Source: Allobosea robiniae (lineage in GTDB: Bacteria; Pseudomonadota; Alphaproteobacteria; Rhizobiales; Beijerinckiaceae). Taken from it: a DNA stretch of 64,000 nt. The DNA is taken from assembly GCF_900102525.1 (NCBI RefSeq), contig NZ_FNBZ01000001.1, forward strand, positions 1,116,001-1,180,000, given 5' to 3'. Shown one piece after another: positions 17,404 to 26,339 of this stretch. The position numbers and the translations under genes were made by a program. The notes below the pieces were generated by a model that saw nothing but the letters and a program-made list of their open reading frames with translations, was not told the origin of the DNA and did not search any database. How positions within the stretch are numbered: the first letter of the stretch is position 1; every line of letters starts with the position of its first letter.

Positions 17404-19041
17404 TCAACCATTGGTCGGCAACAGCGCTTCGAGCACCTCGATATGGTCGGCTTCACCAGGTGGCTTGTCCCAGCGGATGCGGTTGATCCGGGGAAAACGC
17501 ATGGCGAGGCCGGATTTATGCCGGGTCGAACGCTGCAAACCTTCGAAGGCGACCTCGAAGACGAGGCCCGACTGCGCGTCATGCGTGACCTCGCGCACCG
17601 GGCCGAAACGGTTCAGCGTGTTCTTGCGGACATATTTGTCGATCTCGATCAGCTCCTCGTCGGTGAAGCCGAAATAGGCCTTGCCGACCGGCACGAGTTC
17701 CTCCCCGCCATCCTCGCCGACGCGCCAGACACCGAAGGTGTAGTCCGAATAGAACGAGGAGCGCTTGCCGTGGCCGCGCTGGGCATACATCAGCACACAG
17801 TCGACGAGCCGGGCATCGCGCTTCCATTTCCACCAATAGCCCTTGGGGCGGCCAGGCAGATAGGGCGAATCGCGGCGCTTGATCATGCAGCCTTCGACCG
17901 CTTCCGCATCGGCGCCTGCCCCCGCACCAGCCGGATCGGCACGGGCGGCCGTCAGTTTCTCCCAGGAGGCGAAGGGGATGACCGGCGAGAGATCGAAGCG
18001 GATGCTGGCGAGGCGCGACAGGAAGGCCTCCAAACGCTGGCGCCGGTCCTCCAGCGGCAGATGCCGGATATCTTCCTCGCCATCGACGAGCAGGTCATAG
18101 ACGCGGATATGGGCGGGGAATTCGCCCAGCATCTTGGCGGTGACGGTCTTGCGGTTGAGCCTTTGCTGGAGCGTGTTGAAGCTCTGCACGGCGCTCTCGC
18201 GCATCACCAGCAATTCGCCGTCGAGTGCGCCGTCCACCGTCAATTCCTCGACGAGGTCGGGGAAGGCAGCGGCGATGTCCTCGCCGGTGCGGGAATAGAG
18301 GCGGGTCACGCGCATGCCGTCGGCCTTGCGGCCGCTGACGGCCTGGACCCGGATGCCGTCCCATTTCCACTCGGCGGAAAATTCGGCCGGGTCGAGCTTG
18401 TCGAAATCGCCGTCCTCGATCGGGTGCGAGAGCATGACCGGGCGGAAAGGCGCGGGATCGCGCGCCTCGGGCCGCGCGCCCCTGCCCTCCAGCCAGGCGA
18501 AGAGCTCGGCATAGGGTGGCTCCAGCCCGTGCCAGACCTGTTCGACCTCGTCCGGCGGCACGCCACCTAGGCTGGCGGCGGCCGTCTTGGCGAGCCGGGC
18601 CGAGACGCCGATGCGCAAGGCCCCGGTAATGAGCTTGAGCAGGGCCCAGCGGCCGGTCTCGTCGAGCGCATCGAGCCAGCCGGCAACGAGGCGCGGCAGG
18701 TCGGTCTTGCCGGCCTCGCGCAGGCTTTCGACCACCTCCGGCAGATGCGGCACTGCGTTGGCGCCATGTCGGGCCGGCCACATCAGCGCGACCGTCTCCG
18801 AGAGATCGCCGACATAGTCATAGGACAGCGCGAAGAGCACGGGGTCGGTGCGCTCGGCGATCAGCGCGCGGATCAATCCGGCCTTGGCATTGCGGAAGAC
18901 CAGTCCGCCCGTCATCGCCGCCAGCGCATAGCCGCGATCGGGATCGGGCGTGGTGCGCAAGTAATCGGCGATCAGCGCGATCTTGGCGTTGCGGCGCGGC
19001 TCATAGGCCAGGCGATCGAGCAGCCAGGCGAAGCGGTTCAT
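17404..19041 (-). CDS. ATP-dependent DNA ligase of the ligase-associated damage-response set
   Basis: A 545-residue ATP-dependent ligase. Residues about 1-190 form the helical N-terminal domain, followed by the adenylation domain with motif I EWKWDGIRVQ (the Lys takes AMP). Later motifs include LDGELLV and VEGCMIKRRDSPYLPGRPKG. The OB-fold domain ends the protein (AMRFPRINRIRWDKPPGEAD). There is no LigD polymerase or phosphoesterase domain. This matches the stand-alone ligase that travels with an MBL exonuclease, an Lhr-type helicase and PdeM, all encoded within the next 7 kb. The frame is open to 19062; the ATG at 19041 matches the family start (MNRFAWLLDRLAYEP). An SOS motif lies 52-66 bases upstream. 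Confidence 0.93.
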   Translation of the reverse strand: MNRFAWLLDRLAYEPRRNAKIALIADYLRTTPDPDRGYALAAMTGGLVFRNAKAGLIRALIAERTDPVLFALSYDYVGDLSETVALMWPARHGANAVPHLPEVVESLREAGKTDLPRLVAGWLDALDETGRWALLKLITGALRIGVSARLAKTAAASLGGVPPDEVEQVWHGLEPPYAELFAWLEGRGARPEARDPAPFRPVMLSHPIEDGDFDKLDPAEFSAEWKWDGIRVQAVSGRKADGMRVTRLYSRTGEDIAAAFPDLVEELTVDGALDGELLVMRESAVQSFNTLQQRLNRKTVTAKMLGEFPAHIRVYDLLVDGEEDIRHLPLEDRRQRLEAFLSRLASIRFDLSPVIPFASWEKLTAARADPAGAGAGADAEAVEGCMIKRRDSPYLPGRPKGYWWKWKRDARLVDCVLMYAQRGHGKRSSFYSDYTFGVWRVGEDGGEELVPVGKAYFGFTDEELIEIDKYVRKNTLNRFGPVREVTHDAQSGLVFEVAFEGLQRSTRHKSGLAMRFPRINRIRWDKPPGEADHIEVLEALLPTNG

Positions 19042-19066
19042 GCTGTCGCTCCCGCGCCACACCGAG

Positions 19067-19116
19067 TTCCTTCATGCGTGTTACAGCGCATCGTTCAGAT
19101 ACCGTTCATGAAGGAA
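19067..19116. repeat. 10-bp perfect inverted repeat spanning the SOS motif
   Basis: TTCCTTCATG at 19067-19076 is perfectly inverted as CATGAAGGAA at 19107-19116, with 30 bases between. It lies in the 113-base divergent gap between the ligase and the SGNH hydrolase and encloses the GTTC-N7-GTTC motif. It could be an operator pair or form a hairpin in either 5' leader. Confidence 0.6.
19093..19107. promoter_or_regulatory. SOS (LexA) box, alphaproteobacterial type
   Basis: GTTC at 19093-19096 and GTTC at 19104-19107 are separated by exactly 7 bases (AGATACC). This is the direct-repeat LexA box GTTC-N7-GTTC known for Alphaproteobacteria. It sits 52-66 bases upstream of the DNA ligase start and 48-62 bases upstream of the SGNH hydrolase start. 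LexA control of the ligase fits its repair role; control of the hydrolase is possible because the gap is shared. Confidence 0.65.
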
Positions 19117-19154
19117 ACCTTAACGGCAGCGGAGTAGCTGGGAGAGCCACGCCG

Positions 19155-19931
19155 ATGCGCGCAGCGATGCGGTTTCTTGCCTTTGCCTTGCCTGCCATCG
19201 CTGCAACGCTTTCGGTCGGAGCCCCCGCGCAGGCGGCGAGCTTCTCCTGCCGCGAGACGCCGATCGTGCGCTCGAACGCCGCGCTCGCGCCGCTCTCCGC
19301 CAAGGTCTCGCAGGGCCAGCCGCTCGCCATCCTCGCCATCGGCTCGTCCTCGACCGAAGGGATCGGCGCCAGCGCCAAGGACAGGACCTATCCCGCCCGC
19401 CTCCAGGCGCTGCTCGGCAAGGCGTGGCCCAAGTCCCAGGTCGAGATCGTCAATGCCGGCATCGGCGGCGAGACCGCTCCGCAGACACTTGCCCGCCTGA
19501 AGACCGCGCTTGCCGCGCGTTCCTATGATCTCGTGATCTGGCAGGTCGGCACCAATGATGCAGTCAAGGGCGGCGATCTCGACGCCTTCAAGGCGATGGT
19601 GGGCGAAGGCATCTCGCTCGTCCGCGAAGCCGGCCCGGCGCTCGCCATCCTCGACCCGCAGTATTTCCCCTCGGTGCGCGATCCACAGCGCTACGGCCGA
19701 TATGTCGAGGCCGTCGGCGACGTCGCCCGGCGCGAGGCCGTTCCGGTCTTCGGCCGCTATGACGCGATGCGCGAATGGCACCGCAGCGATGCCGAAGCCT
19801 TCAAGGCCGCGCTCTGGACCGACGGTTTCCACATGAGCGATGCGGGCTATGACTGCCTCGCCCGCGACATGGCCAACGCCATGGTCGGCATGGCCGCGCC
19901 ATCGCGCCCGGTCGTCGCCGCCTCGCGCTGA
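19155..19931 (+). CDS. SGNH/GDSL-type hydrolase, exported
   Basis: A 258-residue lipase/esterase-fold protein. An N-terminal signal peptide (FLAFALPAIAATLSVGAPAQ, cleavage near residue 27) points to the periplasm. The SGNH blocks are in order: AIGSSSTEG (nucleophile Ser), NAGIGGET (Gly), VGTNDA (Asn) and TDGFHMSDAGY (Asp-His). Substrate is unknown; acyl esters or cell-wall acetyl groups are typical. The ATG at 19155 follows GGAGAG by 8 bases. It sits inside the DNA-repair cluster without an obvious functional link and ends 8 bases from the convergent exonuclease. Confidence 0.88.
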   Translation: MRAAMRFLAFALPAIAATLSVGAPAQAASFSCRETPIVRSNAALAPLSAKVSQGQPLAILAIGSSSTEGIGASAKDRTYPARLQALLGKAWPKSQVEIVNAGIGGETAPQTLARLKTALAARSYDLVIWQVGTNDAVKGGDLDAFKAMVGEGISLVREAGPALAILDPQYFPSVRDPQRYGRYVEAVGDVARREAVPVFGRYDAMREWHRSDAEAFKAALWTDGFHMSDAGYDCLARDMANAMVGMAAPSRPVVAASR

Positions 19932-19938
19932 TCGGAAC

Positions 19939-21051
19939 CTAGACGGCCGCCGCATCGGCAGCCTCCTCAACCGGATCGGCCTCGCCCTCGTCGCCATAGC
20001 CGACGAGATGCAGCGGCCTGGCCTTCAAGCCCGCCGTGCCGCACCAATGGACGAGCGCATCGGCCTCGCCATGGGTGACCCAGATCTCGCCCGCCTGAAC
20101 CTCCTTGATCGTCGCGAGCAGGTCGTCCCAATCGGCATGATCCGAGATAACGAGCGGCAGTTCGACGCCCTTCTGGCGCGCCCGCGCCCTGATCCGCATC
20201 CAACCCGAGGCGAAGGCCGTGACCGGATCGGGAAAGCGGCGCGCCCACAGATCCTGCGCCGCGCTCGGCGGGCAGATGACGATCTCGCCGCCCAGCGTCT
20301 TGCGATCGGTCTCGGCGACCAGCCTGATCTCACCGAGCGGAATGCCCTCGGCTTCGTAGAAGGCGGTGATCTTCTCGACCGCGCCATGGATATAGATCGG
20401 CCTGTTGTAGCCGGCCTCGCGGATCAGGGCCATGACGCGCTGCGCCTTGCCCAGTGAATAGGCGCCGACGATATGCGTGCGCTCCGGGAAGAGCCTGACG
20501 GATTCAAGCAGCTTGGCCACCTCCCCCGCCGCCGATGGGTGGCGGAAGACCGGCAGGCCGAAGGTCGCCTCGGTGATGAAGATGTCGCAAGGCATGGGCT
20601 CGAACCCGGCGCAGGTCGGGTCGCGCTCGCGCTTGTAGTCGCCTGAAGCGACGATCCGCAGGCCGCGGCTCTCGACCACGATCTGGGCGGAGCCAAGCAC
20701 ATGGCCCGCCGGCACGAAGGTGAATTCGACCTCGCCGATGCGGATTGCCTCGCCGGGCACTGCAACCTGTTGCGAGCCCGTAAAGCCTTCGCCGTAGCGT
20801 AGCGCCATGATCGCCAACGTCTCGCGCGTCGCCAGCACGGCACCATGGCCGGCGCGGGCATGGTCGGAATGGCCATGGGTGATCAGCGCCCGTGCCACCG
20901 GGCGAACGGGGTCGATATGGATGTCGGCGGGCGGGCAATAGAGCCCGGCCGGCGTCGGCAGCAGCAATTCGGAGGGGCGCCAGCGGGCGCTTTGTCTGGC
21001 CAGCGTCAGATTCCCCCGTGCAGCGTGGCGAGGCGGACGAATGGCCGCCAA
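19939..21051 (-). CDS. Ligase-associated MBL-fold exonuclease
   Basis: A 370-residue metallo-beta-lactamase-fold nuclease of the ligase-associated family, related to the SNM1/Artemis and CPSF nucleases. The metal motif THGHSDHARAG is near residues 58-68, further ligands lie in PAGHVLGSAQ and SGDYKRERDP, and ISDHADWDDLL supplies a C-terminal His. The family start segment TPAGLYCPPADIHIDP is intact. The start given is a TTG at 21051, and the true start may be slightly inside. It belongs with the ligase, helicase and PdeM genes. Confidence 0.9.
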   Translation of the reverse strand: MAAIRPPRHAARGNLTLARQSARWRPSELLLPTPAGLYCPPADIHIDPVRPVARALITHGHSDHARAGHGAVLATRETLAIMALRYGEGFTGSQQVAVPGEAIRIGEVEFTFVPAGHVLGSAQIVVESRGLRIVASGDYKRERDPTCAGFEPMPCDIFITEATFGLPVFRHPSAAGEVAKLLESVRLFPERTHIVGAYSLGKAQRVMALIREAGYNRPIYIHGAVEKITAFYEAEGIPLGEIRLVAETDRKTLGGEIVICPPSAAQDLWARRFPDPVTAFASGWMRIRARARQKGVELPLVISDHADWDDLLATIKEVQAGEIWVTHGEADALVHWCGTAGLKARPLHLVGYGDEGEADPVEEAADAAAV

Positions 21052-21146
21052 CCACCCGAAATTGGCATTGGACTGCTTCGAAAGGCGAATTTCGCTTCGC
21101 GTTGCGTTACTCTAGACCCGCTTCCCCCACCTCCGAGGATTCGCCC

Positions 21147-22085
21147 ATGCATTTCGCCAGCTCCGGCGACCCAGTGCTCGACCGCCGCTACGGCCGAGCC
21201 AAAGCGGCGCTGGAAGACGGCGATCCACAAACCGCGGTGGACATCCTCGACCAAACCGTGGCGCAAGCCTATCACTTCACCGCCGCCTGGCATCTCTACG
21301 GGCTGGCGCAGGAAGCGCTCGGCCACAAGGAAGACGCCGCCACCGCCTGGCGGCAATGCCTCGACCTCGATCCCAACGACCATTTCGGCGCGCGGCTCGA
21401 CCTTGCCCGCATCGGCGCCTTGCCGGCCGAGCAGGCGACCTCGGAGAATTTCTCCGGCGCGCTTTTCGACGCCTATGCCGACCGCTTCGACAGCCATTTG
21501 ACCGAAATCCTGCAATACAACGCGCCCGACCTGCTGAAGGCGGCGCTCGTCCGCTGCTGCAGCAACGCCGGCCGGCCCTTCCGGTTCGACATCGTCTACG
21601 ACCTCGGCTGCGGCACCGGATTGATGGGCGAGGCGATCCACGAGCAGAGCGGCTTCATCGCCGGCTGCGATCTCTCGCCGCGCATGATCGAGCGGGCGCG
21701 CACCAAGCTCGCGCCGGATGGCACGCCGCTCTACGATAAGCTCGCCGTCACCGGCCTGACGAGCTTTCTCTCCAGCCGGCCCGACGCTTCCGCCGATCTC
21801 GTCGTCGCGGCCGATGTCTTCGTCTATCTCGGCGAGCTCGCGCCCTGCTTCGCCCAGAGCGCGCGCGTGCTGGAACCGGACGGACTCCTGGCCTTCACGG
21901 TGCAGAGCCATGACGGCGAAGGCGTCGTGGTGGGTGATGACAGGCGGTTCGCGCATGCGGAAGGCTGGCTACGAGAGCGGCTCCTGGAAGCCGGGCTCAC
22001 TCCCGTACTCGTCGAACCCGCCAGCACGCGGCAGGATCGCGGCACCCCCGTGCCGGGGCTGCTGGTCGTGGCGGAGAAGCGGTGA
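21147..22085 (+). CDS. TPR-containing SAM-dependent methyltransferase
   Basis: A 312-residue protein. Residues about 10-85 form two tetratricopeptide-like helical pairs (AKAALEDGDPQTAVDILDQT, then LGHKEDAATAWRQCLDLDPN). A class I methyltransferase domain follows, with motif I IVYDLGCGTGLMGEAI near residue 150 and ADLVVAADVFVYLGEL as motif IV. Similar TPR-methyltransferases are common in Alphaproteobacteria; the target is unknown. The ATG at 21147 follows a GAGG motif; the frame is open upstream to 20892 but overlaps the exonuclease. Confidence 0.85.
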   Translation: MHFASSGDPVLDRRYGRAKAALEDGDPQTAVDILDQTVAQAYHFTAAWHLYGLAQEALGHKEDAATAWRQCLDLDPNDHFGARLDLARIGALPAEQATSENFSGALFDAYADRFDSHLTEILQYNAPDLLKAALVRCCSNAGRPFRFDIVYDLGCGTGLMGEAIHEQSGFIAGCDLSPRMIERARTKLAPDGTPLYDKLAVTGLTSFLSSRPDASADLVVAADVFVYLGELAPCFAQSARVLEPDGLLAFTVQSHDGEGVVVGDDRRFAHAEGWLRERLLEAGLTPVLVEPASTRQDRGTPVPGLLVVAEKR

Positions 22086-22119
22086 GGATGCCCGCCTGGG
22101 TCGATAACCAAAGCCGCTG

Positions 22120-22785
22120 TCAGGCGTAGGCGACCCAGCCACGGAACGCGAATCCTGCATAAAAGAGGCTGATTTCGCTAAAGCCAGCCTCATATAAAAG
22201 CTGCTGGTCGTCTTCGGGCGAAAGGATGGGTAGACGTTCCGCGACCGCATCTTGCGCCTTCCTGGCATGCGAAGGCTCGATCCCGGATGAAATCGCAAAG
22301 GCGGCAACCCGAGACATCCACAGATGGACCTCGTCTTGCGGGATGCTGTAATGCGCAACGACGAATGGAGCGCCGGGTTTCAGCCGCCTGCGGACCTCTC
22401 GAAGCGTGCGCAAGCGCTCTTCCCGCTCGATGAAGTGAAGCGTCAGAATGCAGGCTCCCGCGTCGAACGGCCCCGCCGGCGCGATATCGATGAACCCTTG
22501 GTGAAACGAGGCCTGCGCTGCCAGCTCTCCGAGCGTCAATCGCGCCAAGTCCAGCATCGGGGCAGACGGATCGACCGCGACGAAGCCCCAGCCGGGCTTC
22601 GCCGTGGCGAAGACCTTCATCTCGAGGCCTCCGCCCGCACCGAGAACCAGGACCTTCGCGTCTTCTGGTGCGCGCTCTGCGATAAGAAGCATGGCCATGC
22701 GTTGCATGTCTGCAAAACCGGGCACCATCCGAGGTGGGTTCTCCGCATAACGCGCGGCAAGTTGGGGGTCGGCAAATGCATCCAT
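22120..22785 (-). CDS. Class I SAM-dependent methyltransferase
   Basis: A 221-residue methyltransferase. Motif I is VLVLGAGGGLEMKVFA near residue 45, an acidic residue ends the next strand (FVAVDPSAPMLDLARLTLG), and FDAGACILTLHFIEREERL is motif IV. The family resembles generic Methyltransf_25-type proteins; substrate is unknown. Base composition is lower in GC than the flanking genes, which may mean recent acquisition. The frame is open to 22932, but the ATG at 22785 fits the fold. No strong ribosome site is visible. Confidence 0.8.
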   Translation of the reverse strand: MDAFADPQLAARYAENPPRMVPGFADMQRMAMLLIAERAPEDAKVLVLGAGGGLEMKVFATAKPGWGFVAVDPSAPMLDLARLTLGELAAQASFHQGFIDIAPAGPFDAGACILTLHFIEREERLRTLREVRRRLKPGAPFVVAHYSIPQDEVHLWMSRVAAFAISSGIEPSHARKAQDAVAERLPILSPEDDQQLLYEAGFSEISLFYAGFAFRGWVAYA

Positions 22786-22950
22786 AATCGTGGATAGGAC
22801 ACGAGATAGCGCCCCGCAATATTTCCATTGGGCCGCCAGCAGGCATTCCGGCCTCTCGAAGTGAACCAGCCTGCAGCCCGCGGCCAACCAAAGCCTTACC
22901 CTCCTTATTCCCCTTTCGTTCTCCCTCATCACTCCCTATCTTCGGCCGGC

Positions 22951-25437
22951 ATGGCCGCTCCCTCCCCGCTCCCTCCCGCCTTCGAGGCCTGGTTTTCCGG
23001 GCGCGGCTGGAGCGTGCGGCCGCATCAGCTCGCGTTGCTGGAAGAAGCCCGCGCCGGGCGCTCGACGCTGCTGGTCGCGCCGACCGGTGCCGGCAAGACG
23101 CTCGCCGGCTTCCTGCCCTCGCTGGTGGAGCTGGCTGAGCGCGAGGGCCGGCATGACGGGCTGCATACGCTCTATATCTCGCCGCTGAAGGCGCTCGCCG
23201 TCGACATTGCCCGCAATCTCGAAGCGCCCGTGCACGAGATGGCACTGCCGATCACGATCGAGACCCGCACCGGCGACACCTCCGCCGCCAAGCGCACGCG
23301 CCAGATCCAGCGCCCGCCCGATATCCTGCTGACCACGCCGGAACAGCTCGCATTGTTGGTCTCGCATCGCGACGCCGCGCCGTTCTTCTCCAATTTGCGC
23401 CGCATCGTGCTCGACGAGTTGCATGCGCTCGTCACCTCAAAGCGCGGCGACCTGCTGGCGCTCGATCTCGCGCGCCTCAAGGCGCTGGCACCACAGGTCT
23501 CGGCCGTGGGCCTCTCGGCGACGGTGCGCGAGCCGGCCGATCTCCAGCGCTATCTCGGCGGCGCCGGGACGCCGGCGGGGCTCGTCACGGTCGCGGGTGG
23601 GGCCAAGCCGCGCATCGGCATCCTCGATACGGAGCGCAACCTGCCAATCGCAGGCCACACGACCCTGCATGCGATGGCCGAGGTCTATCAGGCCATCCGC
23701 ACGCACAAGCTGACGCTGGTCTTCGTCAACACGCGGATGCAGGCGGAATTCGCCTTCCAGGCCTTGTGGAACCTCAACGACGACAACCTGCCGATCGCGC
23801 TGCATCACGGCTCGCTCGACGCCCAGCAGCGCCGCAAGGTCGAGGCGGCGATGGCGGATGGGCGGCTGAAGGCCGTGGTCTGCACCGCGACGCTGGATCT
23901 CGGCATCGACTGGGGCGATGTCGACCTCGTCGTCAATCTCGGCGCGCCGAAGGGCGCGAGCCGCCTGATCCAGCGCATCGGCCGCTCCAACCACCGCATG
24001 GACGAGCCCTCGGAGGCGCTGCTGGTGCCGTCCAACCGATTCGAGCTCTTGGAGTGCCGCGCCGCGCTCGAAGCCGTGCACGAGGCCGCGCAGGACACGC
24101 CACCACCGCGCATCGGCGCGCTCGATGTGCTCGCGCAGCATGTGCTCGGCGTCGCATGTTCCGATGGGTTCGAAGCCGATGCGCTCTATGAGGAGGTCCG
24201 CACCGCCTCGCCTTACGCCGACCTTACCCGCGAAGATTTCGACGCGGTGGTCAATTTCGTCGCGACCGGCGGCTATGCGCTGAAGAGCTACGAGCGCTTC
24301 GCCAAGCTCAGGCAGGACAAGGCCGGCCTCTGGCGTGCGAGCAACGCCCGCGTGATCCAGCAATACCGCATGAATGTCGGCACCATCGTCGAGGCGACGA
24401 TGCTGAAGGTCCGGCTCGGCCGGGCGCGCGCCGGCAGGCCGGGCCAGCCCGGCATGATCACCCGCGGCGGGCGCGTGCTCGGCGAGATCGAGGAATATTT
24501 CGCCGAGACCATGGTGGCGGGGGACACCTTCGTCTTCGCCGGCGAAGTCCTGCGCTTCGAGGGCATCGTCGAGAACGAGGCGGTCTGCTCGCGCGCCTCG
24601 CCCGGCACCGATCCGAAAATTCCCTCCTATGACGGCGGCAAGTTCCCGCTCTCGACCTTTCTCGCGGCGCGCGTGCGCGCGATCCTGGCCTCGCCCAGCC
24701 TCTGGCATACGCTGCCGGAGGAGGTCTCGGCCTGGCTGCATGCGCAGAAGCGGATATCGCGGCTGCCCCAGCCGGGTGAACTGCTGGTCGAGACTTTTCC
24801 GCGCGGCGGGCGCTTCTATCTCGCCGCCTACCCGTTCGAGGGACGCCTCGCCCACCAGACGCTCGGCATGCTGCTGACGCGCCGGCTGGAGCGCGCCCGG
24901 ATGCGCCCGCTCGGCTTCGTCTGCAACGATTACGGCATGGCCTGCTGGACGCTCGGCGACATGACCGCCGCGATCGCGCGCGGCGCGCTCGATCTCGACG
25001 AGCTGTTTTCACAGGACATGCTCGGCGACGATCTGGAGGACTGGATGGCGGAATCGGCGCTGATGAAGCGCACCTTCCGTTCCTGCGCCATCATCGGCGG
25101 ATTGATCGAGCGGCGCTTCCCCGGCCAGGAGAAGAGCGGCCGGCAGGTGACGATCTCGACCGATCTCGTCTACGACGTGCTGCGTCGGCACGAGCCCGAC
25201 CATATCCTGCTCAAGGCGGCGCGGGCGGATGCGGCGACGGGCCTGCTCGACATTCGCCGGCTTGGTGAGATGCTGACACGGATCAGCGGCCGAATCGTGC
25301 ATCAGCCGCTCGACCATGTCTCGCCGCTCGGCGTCTCAGTCATGCTCGAGATCGGGCGCGAGGCGGTCTATGGCGAGGCGGCGGACGAGATCCTGGCGGA
25401 AGCAGAGGCGATGCTGACGGAAGAGGCGATGGCGTGA
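22951..25437 (+). CDS. Ligase-associated DEXH-box helicase, Lhr-core type
   Basis: An 828-residue superfamily 2 DNA helicase. Walker A APTGAGKT is at residues 43-50, the DEXH box reads DELHALVTSKRGD near 154, motif III is VGLSATVREPADL, and motif VI is LIQRIGRSNHRMDEPSEA. A winged-helix region and the Lhr-core C-terminal domain follow, ending with EIGREAVYGEAADEILAE. Lhr-core enzymes are 3'-to-5' ATP-dependent translocases that unwind DNA or RNA:DNA hybrids. It overlaps pdeM by four bases (GTGA), so the two are co-translated. The frame is open to 22828; the ATG at 22951 matches the family. Confidence 0.95.
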   Translation: MAAPSPLPPAFEAWFSGRGWSVRPHQLALLEEARAGRSTLLVAPTGAGKTLAGFLPSLVELAEREGRHDGLHTLYISPLKALAVDIARNLEAPVHEMALPITIETRTGDTSAAKRTRQIQRPPDILLTTPEQLALLVSHRDAAPFFSNLRRIVLDELHALVTSKRGDLLALDLARLKALAPQVSAVGLSATVREPADLQRYLGGAGTPAGLVTVAGGAKPRIGILDTERNLPIAGHTTLHAMAEVYQAIRTHKLTLVFVNTRMQAEFAFQALWNLNDDNLPIALHHGSLDAQQRRKVEAAMADGRLKAVVCTATLDLGIDWGDVDLVVNLGAPKGASRLIQRIGRSNHRMDEPSEALLVPSNRFELLECRAALEAVHEAAQDTPPPRIGALDVLAQHVLGVACSDGFEADALYEEVRTASPYADLTREDFDAVVNFVATGGYALKSYERFAKLRQDKAGLWRASNARVIQQYRMNVGTIVEATMLKVRLGRARAGRPGQPGMITRGGRVLGEIEEYFAETMVAGDTFVFAGEVLRFEGIVENEAVCSRASPGTDPKIPSYDGGKFPLSTFLAARVRAILASPSLWHTLPEEVSAWLHAQKRISRLPQPGELLVETFPRGGRFYLAAYPFEGRLAHQTLGMLLTRRLERARMRPLGFVCNDYGMACWTLGDMTAAIARGALDLDELFSQDMLGDDLEDWMAESALMKRTFRSCAIIGGLIERRFPGQEKSGRQVTISTDLVYDVLRRHEPDHILLKAARADAATGLLDIRRLGEMLTRISGRIVHQPLDHVSPLGVSVMLEIGREAVYGEAADEILAEAEAMLTEEAMA

Positions 25438-26153
25438 CGGTTGCAGCCGCAATGCTGGCCAAGAGGCCCGGAGCGACGAACGAGGCCTTCATGCTGGGCC
25501 GGCTTGCGCTCGTGCCCGATCTCTCGGGCGCGCTCTGGTTGCCGGAGGAGCGCACGCTCGTCGTCGCGGACCTGCATCTGGAAAAGGGCTCCGCCTATGC
25601 GGCGCGCGGCGTGATGCTGCCGCCCTATGATTCCACTGCAACGCTCGTGGCGCTTGGCCACGCGATCCGGCGCCATCAGCCGGCCCGCGTGATCGCGCTC
25701 GGCGATTCCTTCCACGATCGTGATGCCGAAAACCGCCTTGCGCCCGAGACACGAGCCACGCTCAGCCTGATGCAGCAGGGCCGCGACTGGCTCTGGATCA
25801 CCGGCAACCACGACCCGGCGATCAGCCGTGCCATGGGCGGCGAGAGTGCGGCGGAGATCGTGCTTGCCGGCGTGGCCTTGCGCCACGAGCCGGCAGCTTC
25901 CGAAAGCGAATACGAGATCGCCGGCCACCTGCATCCGGCCGCCAAGGTCCGGATGCGCGGGCGCGCGATCCGGCGGCGCTGCTTCGCGATGTCGGCGCGG
26001 CGTTGCGTGATGCCGGCGATGGGCGCCTATGCCGGCGGCCTCAACCTGCGCGACGCCGCTTTCCGGCCGCTGTTCCGCGAAGGCTTGAGCGCCCATCTGC
26101 TTGGCGACGGCCGGCTCTTCCGGATCGATCCACGGTTATTGCTGCCGGATTGA
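25434..26153 (+). CDS. pdeM: Ligase-associated metallophosphoesterase/endonuclease PdeM
   Basis: A 239-residue binuclear metallophosphoesterase. The metal-binding blocks are in order: VVADLHLEKG (DxH), IALGDSFHD (GD), ITGNHDPA (GNHD) and IAGHLHPAAK (GHxH). Related Pseudomonas enzymes are manganese-dependent DNA endonucleases/phosphodiesterases. The start is a GTG overlapping the helicase stop; an ATG for residue 7 is also possible. It ends about 110 bases before tRNA-Thr and closes the repair cluster. Confidence 0.92.
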   Translation: MTVAAAMLAKRPGATNEAFMLGRLALVPDLSGALWLPEERTLVVADLHLEKGSAYAARGVMLPPYDSTATLVALGHAIRRHQPARVIALGDSFHDRDAENRLAPETRATLSLMQQGRDWLWITGNHDPAISRAMGGESAAEIVLAGVALRHEPAASESEYEIAGHLHPAAKVRMRGRAIRRRCFAMSARRCVMPAMGAYAGGLNLRDAAFRPLFREGLSAHLLGDGRLFRIDPRLLLPD

Positions 26154-26264
26154 GAGAGCGGGTTGCGTCCGTCACAAGGTTGTGGCATCAGGGCGCCGCT
26201 TCGGAACGACGCCAGCGCACGCAACCGCCTCAAAGCGACCGCGAACGCTTCGGCCGCCGGACCT

Positions 26265-26339
26265 GCTGCGGTAGCTCAGTGGTAGAGCACTCCATTGGTA
26301 ATGGAGAGGTCGCGAGTTCAATCCTCGCTCGCAGCACCA
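26265..26339 (+). tRNA. tRNA-Thr (GGT anticodon)
   Basis: A cloverleaf folds cleanly. The acceptor stem GCTGCGG (26265-26271) pairs with TCGCAGC (26329-26335), with one G-T pair. The D arm is GCTC/GAGC, the anticodon stem CTCCA/TGGAG encloses loop TTGGTAA, and the T stem GCGAG/CTCGC encloses TTCAATC. The loop gives anticodon GGT, read as threonine (ACC). Discriminator A is followed by an encoded CCA at 26337-26339. It stands at the junction between the repair cluster and an accessory catabolic region. Confidence 0.95.
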
